Assembly: GCA_021151665.1 (NCBI GenBank)
Contig: JAGKWW010000088.1
Location: 1 to 5,378 of the forward strand
Origin: Flavobacteriaceae bacterium
GTDB taxonomy: Bacteria > Bacteroidota > Bacteroidia > Flavobacteriales > Flavobacteriaceae
Length of the DNA: 5,378 nt
Direction of reading: 5' to 3'
Part shown: positions 1 through 5,378 of the stretch, one piece after another
Position numbering within the stretch: position 1 is the stretch's first letter
Layout of the letters: each line of letters starts with the position of its first letter
Notes under the pieces: model-generated
The model's input: the letters and a program-made list of their open reading frames with translations, nothing else
What the model was told of the DNA's origin: nothing
The model's database searches: none
Position numbers and translations under genes: made by a program

Positions 1-14
1 ATTAAATATTTAAC

Positions 15-34
15 GGCTTAAATCCTAAGCCTTT
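15..34 (+). terminator. Possible terminator hairpin of the gene left of the window
   Basis: GGCTTA (15-20) and TAAGCC (26-31) form a perfect 6-bp stem around a 5-nt loop, followed by TTTATT. It lies 5 nt upstream of the shikimate kinase start. It could end transcription of an unseen upstream gene, or be a small leader hairpin of the kinase mRNA. The U tract is short, so a terminator role is only tentative. Confidence 0.3.
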
Positions 35-39
35 ATTGC

Positions 40-558
40 ATGAAAAAAATTGTACTTACCGGTTATATGGGATCCGGCAAAACAACCCACGCGCCGCTTT
101 TGGCGCAAGCCGCAGGCCTTCCTTACCTTGACCTTGACAAGGTTATCGAGCAAAATGAAGGAATGTCCGTGCCCGAAATATTTCAGTCTAAAGGGGAGGT
201 GTATTTCAGGCAGAGGGAACATTCTACGCTGAAAAATATACTGCGGGGGCCGGAGGGATTTGTACTGGCAACCGGGGGAGGCACACCCTGCTATGCCGGC
301 AACCACGAACTTTTGAAGGCAGATGACATTGTTTCGGTATATCTAAAAACATCCGTCGGCGAACTGCATCGAAGGCTTCAGGAAGGCGGGATGGAGTCGC
401 GTCCGTTGCTTGCATCATTGAGCACAGAGGATCAGCAGGAGTATATTGCAAAACACCTTTTTGACCGTAGCTATTACTATATGCAGGCAAAGCATATAAT
501 ACAGACCGACGGGAAGACACCGGAAAATCTTGTAAATGAAATTATGAGCCTTTTCTAG
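40..558 (+). CDS. aroK: Shikimate kinase
   Basis: A 172-residue protein, a normal length for shikimate kinase, which phosphorylates the 3-hydroxyl of shikimate with ATP in the cytoplasmic chorismate pathway. The P-loop is GYMGSGKTT at residues 8-16, with Lys14 and Thr15 as phosphate and magnesium ligands. The shikimate-site signatures are all present: DLDKVIE (31-37, with the key Asp33), FRQRE (56-60, Arg57), TGGGTP (78-83), the LID motif RPLL (121-124, Arg121) and an Arg143 region reading DRSYYYMQA. Nothing essential is missing, so the enzyme should be active. The ATG at 40 is chosen because it places the P-loop at the usual distance from the N terminus. No Shine-Dalgarno sequence is visible, as is common in Bacteroidota. 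The gene stands alone on this strand here, and its stop codon lies inside a CTAG shared with the convergent phosphoribosyltransferase gene. aroK versus aroL cannot be separated by sequence alone; aroK is the usual label. Confidence 0.95.
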   Translation: MKKIVLTGYMGSGKTTHAPLLAQAAGLPYLDLDKVIEQNEGMSVPEIFQSKGEVYFRQREHSTLKNILRGPEGFVLATGGGTPCYAGNHELLKADDIVSVYLKTSVGELHRRLQEGGMESRPLLASLSTEDQQEYIAKHLFDRSYYYMQAKHIIQTDGKTPENLVNEIMSLF

Positions 559-1046
559 CTCAGTGCCGCATACTCTTCGGTAGCGCTGAAAACTACCTGT
601 ACGCGCTCTTTAAGTGAAGTAGAAAGCGATAATCCTTTAAAATCTGCTTTTACAGGAAACTGCTTGTGGTTACGATCCACCAGGACCGCAGTTTTGAATT
701 TACGCAGCGGAACTTCCAGAAAATGCTTCACGCCATAGATAAGCGTGCTGCCGGAGTTAAGTACATCGTCTGTCAATACCAGGCATTTATCAGTATACGC
801 TGCGCGGTCGAGTGATGTTGTAATCGCGTTTAGCGGATTAGTCTTATCTATATTTACTTCGCAAAGGACAACTTTCAGGTCGCTTATGCTATTTAGTTCT
901 GCCGCAAGCTTCTGTGCAAAAACATAGCCGTTTTGCGCGATCCCGGCAATCACCACTTCCTGTTCGTCAGCAAATGTTTCATATATCTGGTACGCTATTC
1001 GCTTTATTTTGTGGGCAATTTCCTCCTGGGTTAAAATAATATTCAT
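555..1046 (-). CDS. PyrR-like phosphoribosyltransferase (type I PRTase)
   Basis: A 163-residue cytoplasmic type I phosphoribosyltransferase. The PRPP-binding loop is LVLTDDVLNSGST at residues 89-101, with the adjacent acids Asp93 and Asp94. An upstream VVIAGIAQNGYVFAQKLA segment (31-48) matches the strand and pyrophosphate loop of the fold. The C-terminal segment VDRNHKQFPVKADF (123-136), then STSLKERV (142-149), resembles the VDRGHRELPIRADF and PTS...E.V segments of PyrR. That makes a PyrR-like protein (a uracil phosphoribosyltransferase and pyr mRNA regulator in Firmicutes) the nearest relative I recognise. Neither RNA regulation nor the base used can be read from the sequence, and no pyr genes are next to it, so no symbol is given. 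Its ATG overlaps the stop of the upstream methyltransferase gene in ATGA, so it is probably translationally coupled as the third gene of the operon. Its TAG stop pairs with the kinase stop within CTAG at 555-558. Confidence 0.88.
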   Translation of the reverse strand: MNIILTQEEIAHKIKRIAYQIYETFADEQEVVIAGIAQNGYVFAQKLAAELNSISDLKVVLCEVNIDKTNPLNAITTSLDRAAYTDKCLVLTDDVLNSGSTLIYGVKHFLEVPLRKFKTAVLVDRNHKQFPVKADFKGLSLSTSLKERVQVVFSATEEYAALS

Positions 1047-1633
1047 GGGTTGTGTTGTTTCTTTCGGAAAATAATAAAGAGTTCGCGACCTTCGCGCGGT
1101 TTGATTGAATTTCTCGCCGGCTCCATTACGATAATGTCGAAATAAGGCGAGAAAGTCTTTTCATATTCCTCACGGCTGCCGCCAAAAGGTGGCCCCTGCT
1201 CTGTAAGCGGAAATTCAAAAAGTAAACCGGCGAGCGTTCCGCCAGGTTTAAGCAATTCATACATCTTCCTTGCATATTGCTGACGCAAACCCCGGTCGAG
1301 TGCACAGAAGAAAGTCTGCTCGATAATCAGGTCATACTGCCCGCTTATTGCAAAGAAGTCATCGAAGATTACATGGTCGTCGGCCAATGCAGGCATACGC
1401 TGTTTCAGGTTCTCCAGCGGCGACGGTGCAAAATCAAGCACAAAGCTATTGGTAAACCCACTGGTATAGAGATACTCAAACTCATGCGCGTTGCCCGCGC
1501 CGGGTACGAGTATCTTTAATGATTTGTCGGCCAGGCTATCAATATATTCTTTTATAGGTGTTGTAATGCTTCCCGCATCCCACGGAGCCTGATCGTTTAA
1601 ATAACGGTTTTCCCAATATTCTTTATTCAGCAT
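1043..1633 (-). CDS. TPMT-family SAM-dependent methyltransferase
   Basis: A 196-residue protein of the thiopurine S-methyltransferase superfamily, which includes thiol, thiocyanate and halide methyltransferases. From the chosen start the N terminus reads LNKEYWENRYLND then PWDAG (17-21), the aromatic SAM-binding opening of the family. Motif I is LVPGAGNAHE (42-51). An acidic residue ends the next strand (VLDF, Asp67). DLIIEQTFFCALD (101-113) is the family signature, LLKPGG (127-132) follows, and the late GPPFGG (147-152) with EEY is typical of the halide/thiol branch. The substrate is unknown. In-frame ATGs exist upstream (1672, 1657), but the ATG at 1633 puts the family-conserved sequence directly at the N terminus and leaves only an 11-nt overlap with the S4 gene. 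The stop overlaps the phosphoribosyltransferase ATG by 4 nt. It is the middle gene of a three-gene minus-strand operon. Confidence 0.9.
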   Translation of the reverse strand: MLNKEYWENRYLNDQAPWDAGSITTPIKEYIDSLADKSLKILVPGAGNAHEFEYLYTSGFTNSFVLDFAPSPLENLKQRMPALADDHVIFDDFFAISGQYDLIIEQTFFCALDRGLRQQYARKMYELLKPGGTLAGLLFEFPLTEQGPPFGGSREEYEKTFSPYFDIIVMEPARNSIKPREGRELFIIFRKKQHNP

Positions 1634-2015
1634 CGTCGTCAAATTCTGTAAAGTCATCGCTGTAGTCGTCAATATCCCTGCGGTCTTTTTTTGTAGGGCG
1701 CCCGGTGCCTTTCGCGCGGTAGTGCTCTTTGCTAAGCCTTAATAATTCCAAGTGCTCAAATGCTTCGGCCGGGGTTTCATCCTTCCGGTAAATGTCAACC
1801 AGTTTTGGCCCGACACGATTGGCCGGAATATCAAGTACAGTAAGTATATAATTGATCTGGTCGCGACGTACGGTTATCCTGTCAGACGGAAAAACCTCGC
1901 GCGATGGTTTGGCCTGCTGTCCGTTAACCGTAATATGCCCTTTCTGGCATGCCTGGGTAGCAATGCTGCGGGTTTTGTAATAGCGCACGCACCATAAATA
2001 TTTGTCTATCCTCAT
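1623..2015 (-). CDS. hslR: Hsp15-like RNA-binding S4-domain protein
   Basis: A 130-residue protein. Residues 1 to about 60 form an S4 RNA-binding domain: MRIDKYLWCVRYYKTRS, then the HITVNGQ turn, then SDRITVRR. The later GTGRPTKKDRRDID stretch (about residues 103-116) is characteristic of Hsp15 (HslR/YrfH), which in E. coli binds free 50S subunits carrying a stalled peptidyl-tRNA. The last residues are strongly acidic (DDYSDDFTEFDDDAE), an Asp/Glu-rich tail seen as an extension of the core fold. It is the first gene of the minus-strand operon and overlaps the methyltransferase start by 11 nt. A TAnnTTTG promoter box lies about 35 nt upstream. The family is clear; the ribosome-rescue role is transferred from E. 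coli and has not been shown for this group, so the symbol is provisional. Confidence 0.88.
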   Translation of the reverse strand: MRIDKYLWCVRYYKTRSIATQACQKGHITVNGQQAKPSREVFPSDRITVRRDQINYILTVLDIPANRVGPKLVDIYRKDETPAEAFEHLELLRLSKEHYRAKGTGRPTKKDRRDIDDYSDDFTEFDDDAE

Positions 2016-2048
2016 ACTAAATACGCAAAAACGCTGTTATAAGCCATA

Positions 2049-2056
2049 CAAAAATA
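2049..2056 (-). promoter_or_regulatory. Candidate -7 promoter box of the S4/methyltransferase/PRTase operon
   Basis: On the minus strand this reads TATTTTTG, an exact match to the Bacteroidota -7 element TAnnTTTG, with its near end 33 nt upstream of the S4 gene ATG. The only TTG at the -33 side lies about 25 nt away (2082-2084 on the complement), longer than the usual 19-21 nt. The promoter is therefore likely by position but imperfect. Confidence 0.45.
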
Positions 2057-2067
2057 AATGAAAATTG

Positions 2068-2074
2068 TATCTTG
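2068..2074 (+). promoter_or_regulatory. Weak -7-like box before the FKBP lipoprotein gene
   Basis: TATCTTG resembles TAnnTTTG with one T missing, and lies 21 nt upstream of the chosen ATG at 2096. No TTG at a convincing -33 spacing was found. The 80-nt gap between the two divergent genes must hold both promoters, so this is the best candidate for the plus-strand one, but it is weak. Confidence 0.25.
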
Positions 2075-2095
2075 CGCCCATCAAAAAAAATTAAA

Positions 2096-3043
2096 ATGAG
2101 AATAAGCCTGAAGGTTGCCGCAATGCTGGCCTTAGCCGGATTTTTTGCAGCCTGTCATAAAGATGATACCACTATTGCCCCGCCGCGGGATTTTGCTGTT
2201 CAATATGGTGTAGAGAAAGCCGAGATAGAGCAGTACATGCAAACCCATTATATGACGGTTGATGCTGATTATAATGTAACGTTTGACACTATTATTAATA
2301 ATAACCATGTTTCTATCTGGGACCAGACGGATTATCCAAAGAAGAAAAAGCTGGTAACCAGCAATAGTGTTACCTACGATGTTTGGTATATTGTGATAAA
2401 TCCGGGCGTGGGCCAGGCTCCAACCCGCGCTGATGAGGCCTTGGTATCGTATCGGGGAACCTTGCTCGATGGCACACAGTTCGACTATCTGCCTTATCCT
2501 CAAAATTATTCGTCGCTGCTAAGTACCATAGAGGGGTGGCAGGAAATAATCCCTCTTTTCAGGGGCGGCCAATATGTAGACGCTAACGGTGCCGATCCGG
2601 CATCTTTTCAAAATTATGGTGCAGGGGTGATGTTCCTTCCGTCAGGGCTGGGCTATTATAACCTGGCAACTGCCAATGCGCCTTCGTATTCGAGCATGAT
2701 CTTTACCTTTAAAATGTATGATCAGAAATCTATGGATACCGACGCTGATGGTATACTTAATAAGTATGAAACGGTTTCAAGTACTGATCTTGAAACTTAC
2801 CCGATGGGATATGTAGATTTGAATGATTACGACACCGACGGCGATGGTACACCTAATTATAAGGATACAGACGACGACAATGACGGATATCCAACGCTTC
2901 GTGAGCTAAAGCGCCCGACGGGCATCGATACTGATGGAGATGGTGTGCTGGATAGTTTTTACTACGATTATAATGCGCCCCAGATAATGTGTGGCACTGT
3001 GCCCAACTATTTATCCACCGAATGTGTGGCGCCAAACGAATAG
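2096..3043 (+). CDS. Surface lipoprotein with FKBP-type peptidyl-prolyl isomerase domain and Ca-binding Asp-rich tail
   Basis: A 315-residue protein starting at the ATG at 2096; an in-frame TTG at 2072 would put charged residues before the signal peptide and is disfavoured. Residues 1-20 are a lipoprotein signal with lipobox FAAC (Cys20). The next residues, HKDD, fit the K-(D/E)2 lipoprotein export signal described in Bacteroidota, so the mature protein is probably on the cell surface. Residues about 92-210 match FKBP: VSYRGTLLDGTQFD (117-130), IEGWQE (145-150), LPSGLGYYN (181-189) and MIFTFKM (201-207). Y119, F129, D130, W148, Y187 and F203 align by eye with FKBP12 active-site residues, so prolyl isomerase activity is plausible. 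The tail carries DTDADGI (214-220), DTDGDGT (246-252), DTDDDNDGY (257-265) and DTDGDGV (278-284), thrombospondin type 3-like calcium motifs, and two late Cys (299, 310). GldI of gliding bacteria is also an FKBP lipoprotein, but identity with it is not supported. A terminator follows the stop directly. Confidence 0.87.
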   Translation: MRISLKVAAMLALAGFFAACHKDDTTIAPPRDFAVQYGVEKAEIEQYMQTHYMTVDADYNVTFDTIINNNHVSIWDQTDYPKKKKLVTSNSVTYDVWYIVINPGVGQAPTRADEALVSYRGTLLDGTQFDYLPYPQNYSSLLSTIEGWQEIIPLFRGGQYVDANGADPASFQNYGAGVMFLPSGLGYYNLATANAPSYSSMIFTFKMYDQKSMDTDADGILNKYETVSSTDLETYPMGYVDLNDYDTDGDGTPNYKDTDDDNDGYPTLRELKRPTGIDTDGDGVLDSFYYDYNAPQIMCGTVPNYLSTECVAPNE

Positions 3044-3070
3044 AAAGAACCTGCTCCGGCAGGTTTTTTT
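3044..3070 (+). terminator. Intrinsic terminator of the FKBP lipoprotein gene
   Basis: AACCTGC (3048-3054), loop TCCG, GCAGGTT (3059-3065) make a perfect 7-bp stem, continuing into a run of seven T (3064-3070). Upstream AAA/G can extend the pairing into the T run. It starts right after the TAG stop, so this gene is transcribed as a single unit. Confidence 0.9.
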
Positions 3071-3092
3071 ATGTTATGTACTTTGCCGTATC

Positions 3093-3128
3093 AAAACGTT
3101 AGCGTTCTCAAAAATTTGCTGACGTTTT
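3093..3128. repeat. Inverted repeat / hairpin
   Basis: AAAACGTTAGC (3093-3103) pairs with GCTGACGTTTT (3118-3128) around a 14-nt loop; the single mismatch would be a G-U pair in plus-strand RNA. It is followed by a T-rich stretch (TGTTGCTTGTTTT), so it could be a backup terminator 23 nt beyond the main one, or the end of an unrecognised small transcript. Confidence 0.5.
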
Positions 3129-3138
3129 TGTTGCTTGT

Positions 3139-3152
3139 TTTGCCGCGGCAAA
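3139..3152. promoter_or_regulatory. Perfect 14-bp palindrome, copy A
   Basis: TTTGCCGCGGCAAA is perfectly self-complementary with no spacer, which suits a dimeric DNA-binding protein better than an RNA hairpin. A related palindrome lies at 3382-3395. No gene start follows within a convincing distance, so the operator role is a guess. Confidence 0.35.
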
Positions 3153-3381
3153 TAATGTTGTGGATAGCGCGCAGTCTTGGCAAGGGTGCGGGGCCGAATC
3201 CGGTAAAAAAAACCAATACCGCCAGTTTTTCATTCATCATGTTTCCATTTTTCAACTTACAGTTTAGATAAATAATCCATAAAGCCGGCCGGGCATTTTA
3301 CCGCGCGGAAAATTGCTCGTCCGGATATATGCCTAATATTTACCCGGGTTATTCAATACATACTATATAGTGTGCCTTCTT

Positions 3382-3395
3382 TTTGCTGCAGCAAA
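3382..3395. promoter_or_regulatory. Perfect 14-bp palindrome, copy B
   Basis: TTTGCTGCAGCAAA is perfectly self-complementary and differs from copy A at two mirror positions only, so both fit TTTGCYGCRGCAAA. It lies 243 bp from copy A in the same gene-free stretch. Confidence 0.35.
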
Positions 3396-3445
3396 TGCGT
3401 AAATAAAACAGACAGCAAACAGGAAGCAACATACCTGGCAAACGC

Positions 3446-3493
3446 TGTAATTGTAATTGGAATTGAAAATGTATATGAATATGGAATTGAAAA
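3446..3493. repeat. Degenerate 6-bp tandem array (TGNAAT-like)
   Basis: Eight consecutive hexamers in register: TGTAAT, TGTAAT, TGGAAT, TGAAAA, TGTATA, TGAATA, TGGAAT, TGAAAA. On top of this GGAATTGAAAAT occurs twice, 24 bp apart (3459-3470, 3483-3494). On the minus strand the array reads as alternating Phe/Ile/Leu with Gln/His, a low-complexity artefact and not a protein. Confidence 0.65.
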
Positions 3494-3542
3494 TATAGAA
3501 AAAGTGCCCCAGTTTTTCGGTTTGGGCAATGGGTAGGTTGCA

Positions 3543-3574
3543 GGTTCCGTGTTCCGGGTTCCGGGTTCCGGGTT
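3543..3574. repeat. 7-bp tandem array GGTTCCG
   Basis: Four full heptamers plus four bases: GGTTCCG, TGTTCCG, GGTTCCG, GGTTCCG, GGTT. The complement read in one frame gives the EPGTRN-type peptide that I recall as a common spurious protein in Bacteroidota annotations. The array abuts the REP-like element with no gap. Confidence 0.85.
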
Positions 3575-3600
3575 GTCATGCTGAGCGTGTCGAAGCATCT
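3575..3600. repeat. REP-like intergenic repeat (GTCATGCTGAGC...GAAGCATCT type)
   Basis: The element begins GTCATGCTGAGC and ends GTCGAAGCATCT, with ATGCT (3578-3582) and AGCAT (3594-3598) as short inverted ends. From memory, close variants recur between genes in many Flavobacteriia genomes; on the complement they give the spurious peptide MLRHAQHD. No transposase or IS ends accompany it. Confidence is in the family resemblance, not in any mobility mechanism. Confidence 0.65.
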
Positions 3601-3624
3601 GTGGGGTTTCAGGTAGGGAGTGCT

Positions 3625-3668
3625 TCCGACCTCCGACCTCCGACCTCGGACCCCCGACCTCCGACCCC
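3625..3668. repeat. 7-bp tandem array TCCGACC
   Basis: Six heptamers in register: TCCGACC three times (3625-3645), TCGGACC, CCCGACC, TCCGACC, then CC. It has the same period as the GGTTCCG array 50 bp to the left, on the other side of the REP-like element. The minus strand reads RSEVGG-type peptide, a known-looking annotation artefact. The units are too short, and have no spacers, to be a CRISPR. Confidence 0.85.
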
Positions 3669-3787
3669 AAAAAAACTTTCAGTCTCAAAAACCATGTTTC
3701 CAGAGTGTTAAGGAAAAGTTAGAAAAAACATTCAAAAAAAGGTGAAAAGCTTTAACACGTTTCCTGAAAAAAAAAGTAAAAAAAAGA
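3669..3787. promoter_or_regulatory. A-rich tract upstream of the rRNA promoters
   Basis: Purine-rich sequence with many A runs on the plus strand, starting right after the GC-rich array and leading into the first rRNA promoter. Such tracts upstream of rRNA promoters often act as UP elements or bent DNA. The function here is inferred from position only. The long minus-strand open frame across it is Phe/Lys low complexity and not a gene. Confidence 0.4.
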
Positions 3788-3820
3788 TTTGCACGGGGAG
3801 GAAAAAAGGTTGTACCTTTG
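3788..3820 (+). promoter_or_regulatory. rRNA operon promoter P1
   Basis: TTTG (3788-3791), 21-nt spacer, TACCTTTG (3813-3820): an exact fit to the Bacteroidota primary sigma factor consensus (TTG and TAnnTTTG). It is followed by GCAC, as at P2. It lies about 270 nt upstream of the 16S 5' end. Confidence 0.8.
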
Positions 3821-3824
3821 CACT

Positions 3825-3848
3825 CCGGTCCTGAAAAAAGGAAGCCGG
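3825..3848 (+). other. Hairpin just downstream of P1
   Basis: CCGGTCCT (3825-3832) pairs with AGGA (3839-3842) and CCGG (3845-3848), leaving a 2-nt AG bulge and a GAAAAA loop. It falls at or within a few nt of the expected P1 transcript start, so it would form the 5' end of that leader. Confidence 0.45.
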
Positions 3849-3912
3849 GCAGGTTCTTAAAAATACTGAAAAGCGTCGAAAAAAAATAAAGAAAAAATTT
3901 TTTAGAAAACGC

Positions 3913-3942
3913 TTGCAGGAATAAAAAGAAGTTGTACTTTTG
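3913..3942 (+). promoter_or_regulatory. rRNA operon promoter P2
   Basis: TTG (3913-3915), 19-nt spacer, TACTTTTG (3935-3942), again a full match to the Bacteroidota consensus. The sequences around P1 and P2 are similar (GTTGTACYTTTGCAC in both), which suggests the promoter was duplicated. P2 is about 150 nt from the 16S 5' end and is probably the main start. Confidence 0.85.
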
Positions 3943-3945
3943 CAC

Positions 3946-3975
3946 CCGCTAACCGAAACAACAAACGGTAAGCGG
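3946..3975 (+). other. Hairpin at the 5' end of the P2 leader
   Basis: CCGCTAACCG (3946-3955) pairs with CGGTAAGCGG (3966-3975) with a single A-A mismatch, around a 10-nt AACA-type loop. It starts 4 nt after the P2 -7 box, so it should be the first structure of the pre-rRNA. It could protect the 5' end or act as a processing signal. Confidence 0.6.
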
Positions 3976-4093
3976 AAAAATAAAGAAAGACACGTTCATA
4001 GACATATTGGATTGACAGCATAAGAGAGAGTAAGAATACTCGATTTTATTGAATTAAAAGACCTAGCATAAGATCGTAAAAATATTAAAATAT
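3976..4093 (+). other. Pre-rRNA leader
   Basis: AT-rich transcribed leader between the P2 hairpin and the 16S 5' end. It contains GAGTA-AGAA-TACTC (4028-4041), a small hairpin, and a 9-bp direct repeat AGCATAAGA at 4017-4025 and 4065-4073. ATCGTA (4073-4078) can pair with TACGAT (4093-4098), a weak stem across the mature 5' end. No coding potential. Confidence 0.6.
3994..4010 (+). promoter_or_regulatory. boxA-like antitermination motif
   Basis: GTTCATAGACATATTGG resembles the E. coli boxA region GCTCTTTAACAATTT and the GTTCTTTGACATATTG block I recall from Flavobacteriia rRNA leaders. It is probably the NusB/S10 binding site for rRNA antitermination; this is inferred from similarity and position. 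Confidence 0.45.

Positions 4094-5378
<1,285 letters not shown>

Larger units (their letters stand above)
3071..3445. other. Gene-free intergenic stretch with palindromes
   Basis: Between the FKBP terminator and the repeat arrays I see no credible gene. A 66-codon plus-strand frame starts on the first base after the terminator T tract and has no recognisable motif. The stretch contains a long hairpin (3093-3128), two 14-bp palindromes (3139-3152, 3382-3395), an ACCCGGGT palindrome (3342-3349) and ACTATATAGT (3362-3371). No tRNA fold was found. Confidence 0.6.

Noticed and set aside
1634..1672. Upstream start codons for the methyltransferase (1672, 1657)
   Set aside because: They would add a non-conserved Thr-rich N terminus and lengthen the overlap with the S4 gene; the ATG at 1633 fits the family N terminus.
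2072..2095. TTG start for the FKBP lipoprotein
   Set aside because: It would place MRPSKKIK before a signal peptide that is already complete from the ATG at 2096.
3185..3215. tRNA T-arm-like GGGGCCGAATCCGG
   Set aside because: No acceptor, D-arm or anticodon stem can be formed around it.
3071..3271. 66-codon plus-strand open frame
   Set aside because: It starts on the base after a terminator T tract, has no promoter or recognisable motif, and runs through a hairpin and a palindrome; probably chance.
3543..3668. CRISPR array
   Set aside because: Units are 7 bp in direct tandem without spacers, and no cas genes are present.
3353..3688. 111-codon minus-strand open frame, and a related 76-codon frame in another reading frame
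   Set aside because: They translate the tandem arrays and REP-like element into RSEVGG, HAQHD and EPGTRN peptides, a repeat artefact; the start would be a TTG.
3529..3711. 60-codon plus-strand open frame across the GC-rich arrays
   Set aside because: Its residues are only the 7-bp repeats read in frame (Pro/Arg/Ser/Asp repeats).
3685..3945. 86-codon minus-strand open frame rich in Phe and Lys
   Set aside because: It is the complement of the A-rich rRNA promoter region and has low complexity; it covers both rRNA promoters.

Overview
The window looks like the chromosome of a Bacteroidota bacterium, most likely Flavobacteriaceae and close to Flavobacterium. The evidence is the V1 region and other stretches of the 16S rRNA gene, promoters of the Bacteroidota type (TTG about 20 nt upstream of TAnnTTTG), no obvious Shine-Dalgarno sequences, a lipoprotein with a CxKDD-type surface-export signal, and an intergenic repeat of a kind I recall from many genomes of this phylum. 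Genus-level placement is inference.

Left part (1-2100): a plus-strand shikimate kinase gene (aromatic amino acid pathway) converges on a tightly packed minus-strand operon. The operon order in transcription is Hsp15-like S4 RNA-binding protein, TPMT-type SAM methyltransferase, PyrR-like phosphoribosyltransferase. Consecutive genes overlap by 11 nt and then 4 nt (ATGA), which suggests translational coupling. The kinase and phosphoribosyltransferase genes end inside the same CTAG, which gives TAG on both strands.

Middle (2096-3070): a gene divergent from the operon encodes a lipoprotein. It is predicted to be exported to the cell surface, and has an FKBP-type prolyl isomerase domain and an Asp-rich calcium-binding (thrombospondin type 3-like) tail. 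A strong intrinsic terminator follows directly.

Right part: about 1 kb without a credible gene (3071-4093). It holds a hairpin, two closely related perfect 14-bp palindromes, a 6-bp-period AT-rich array, a 7-bp GC-rich array, a REP-like inverted repeat, a second 7-bp array, an A-rich tract and two tandem rRNA promoters, each followed by a hairpin. A leader with a boxA-like motif leads into the 16S rRNA gene, which runs off the right edge at about E. coli position 1425-1430.

The most striking observation is that this 16S gene lacks an internal block of about 125-130 nt (roughly E. coli 378-509: 3' half of h15, h16, h17 and the 5' strand of h18). As written it could not form a normal 30S body, so it is either an assembly error or a defective rRNA copy. 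I found no CRISPR array, transposase, tRNA or evident new defence system. The unusual content is the 16S deletion, the repeat cassette, the palindrome pair and the FKBP/TSP3 lipoprotein.
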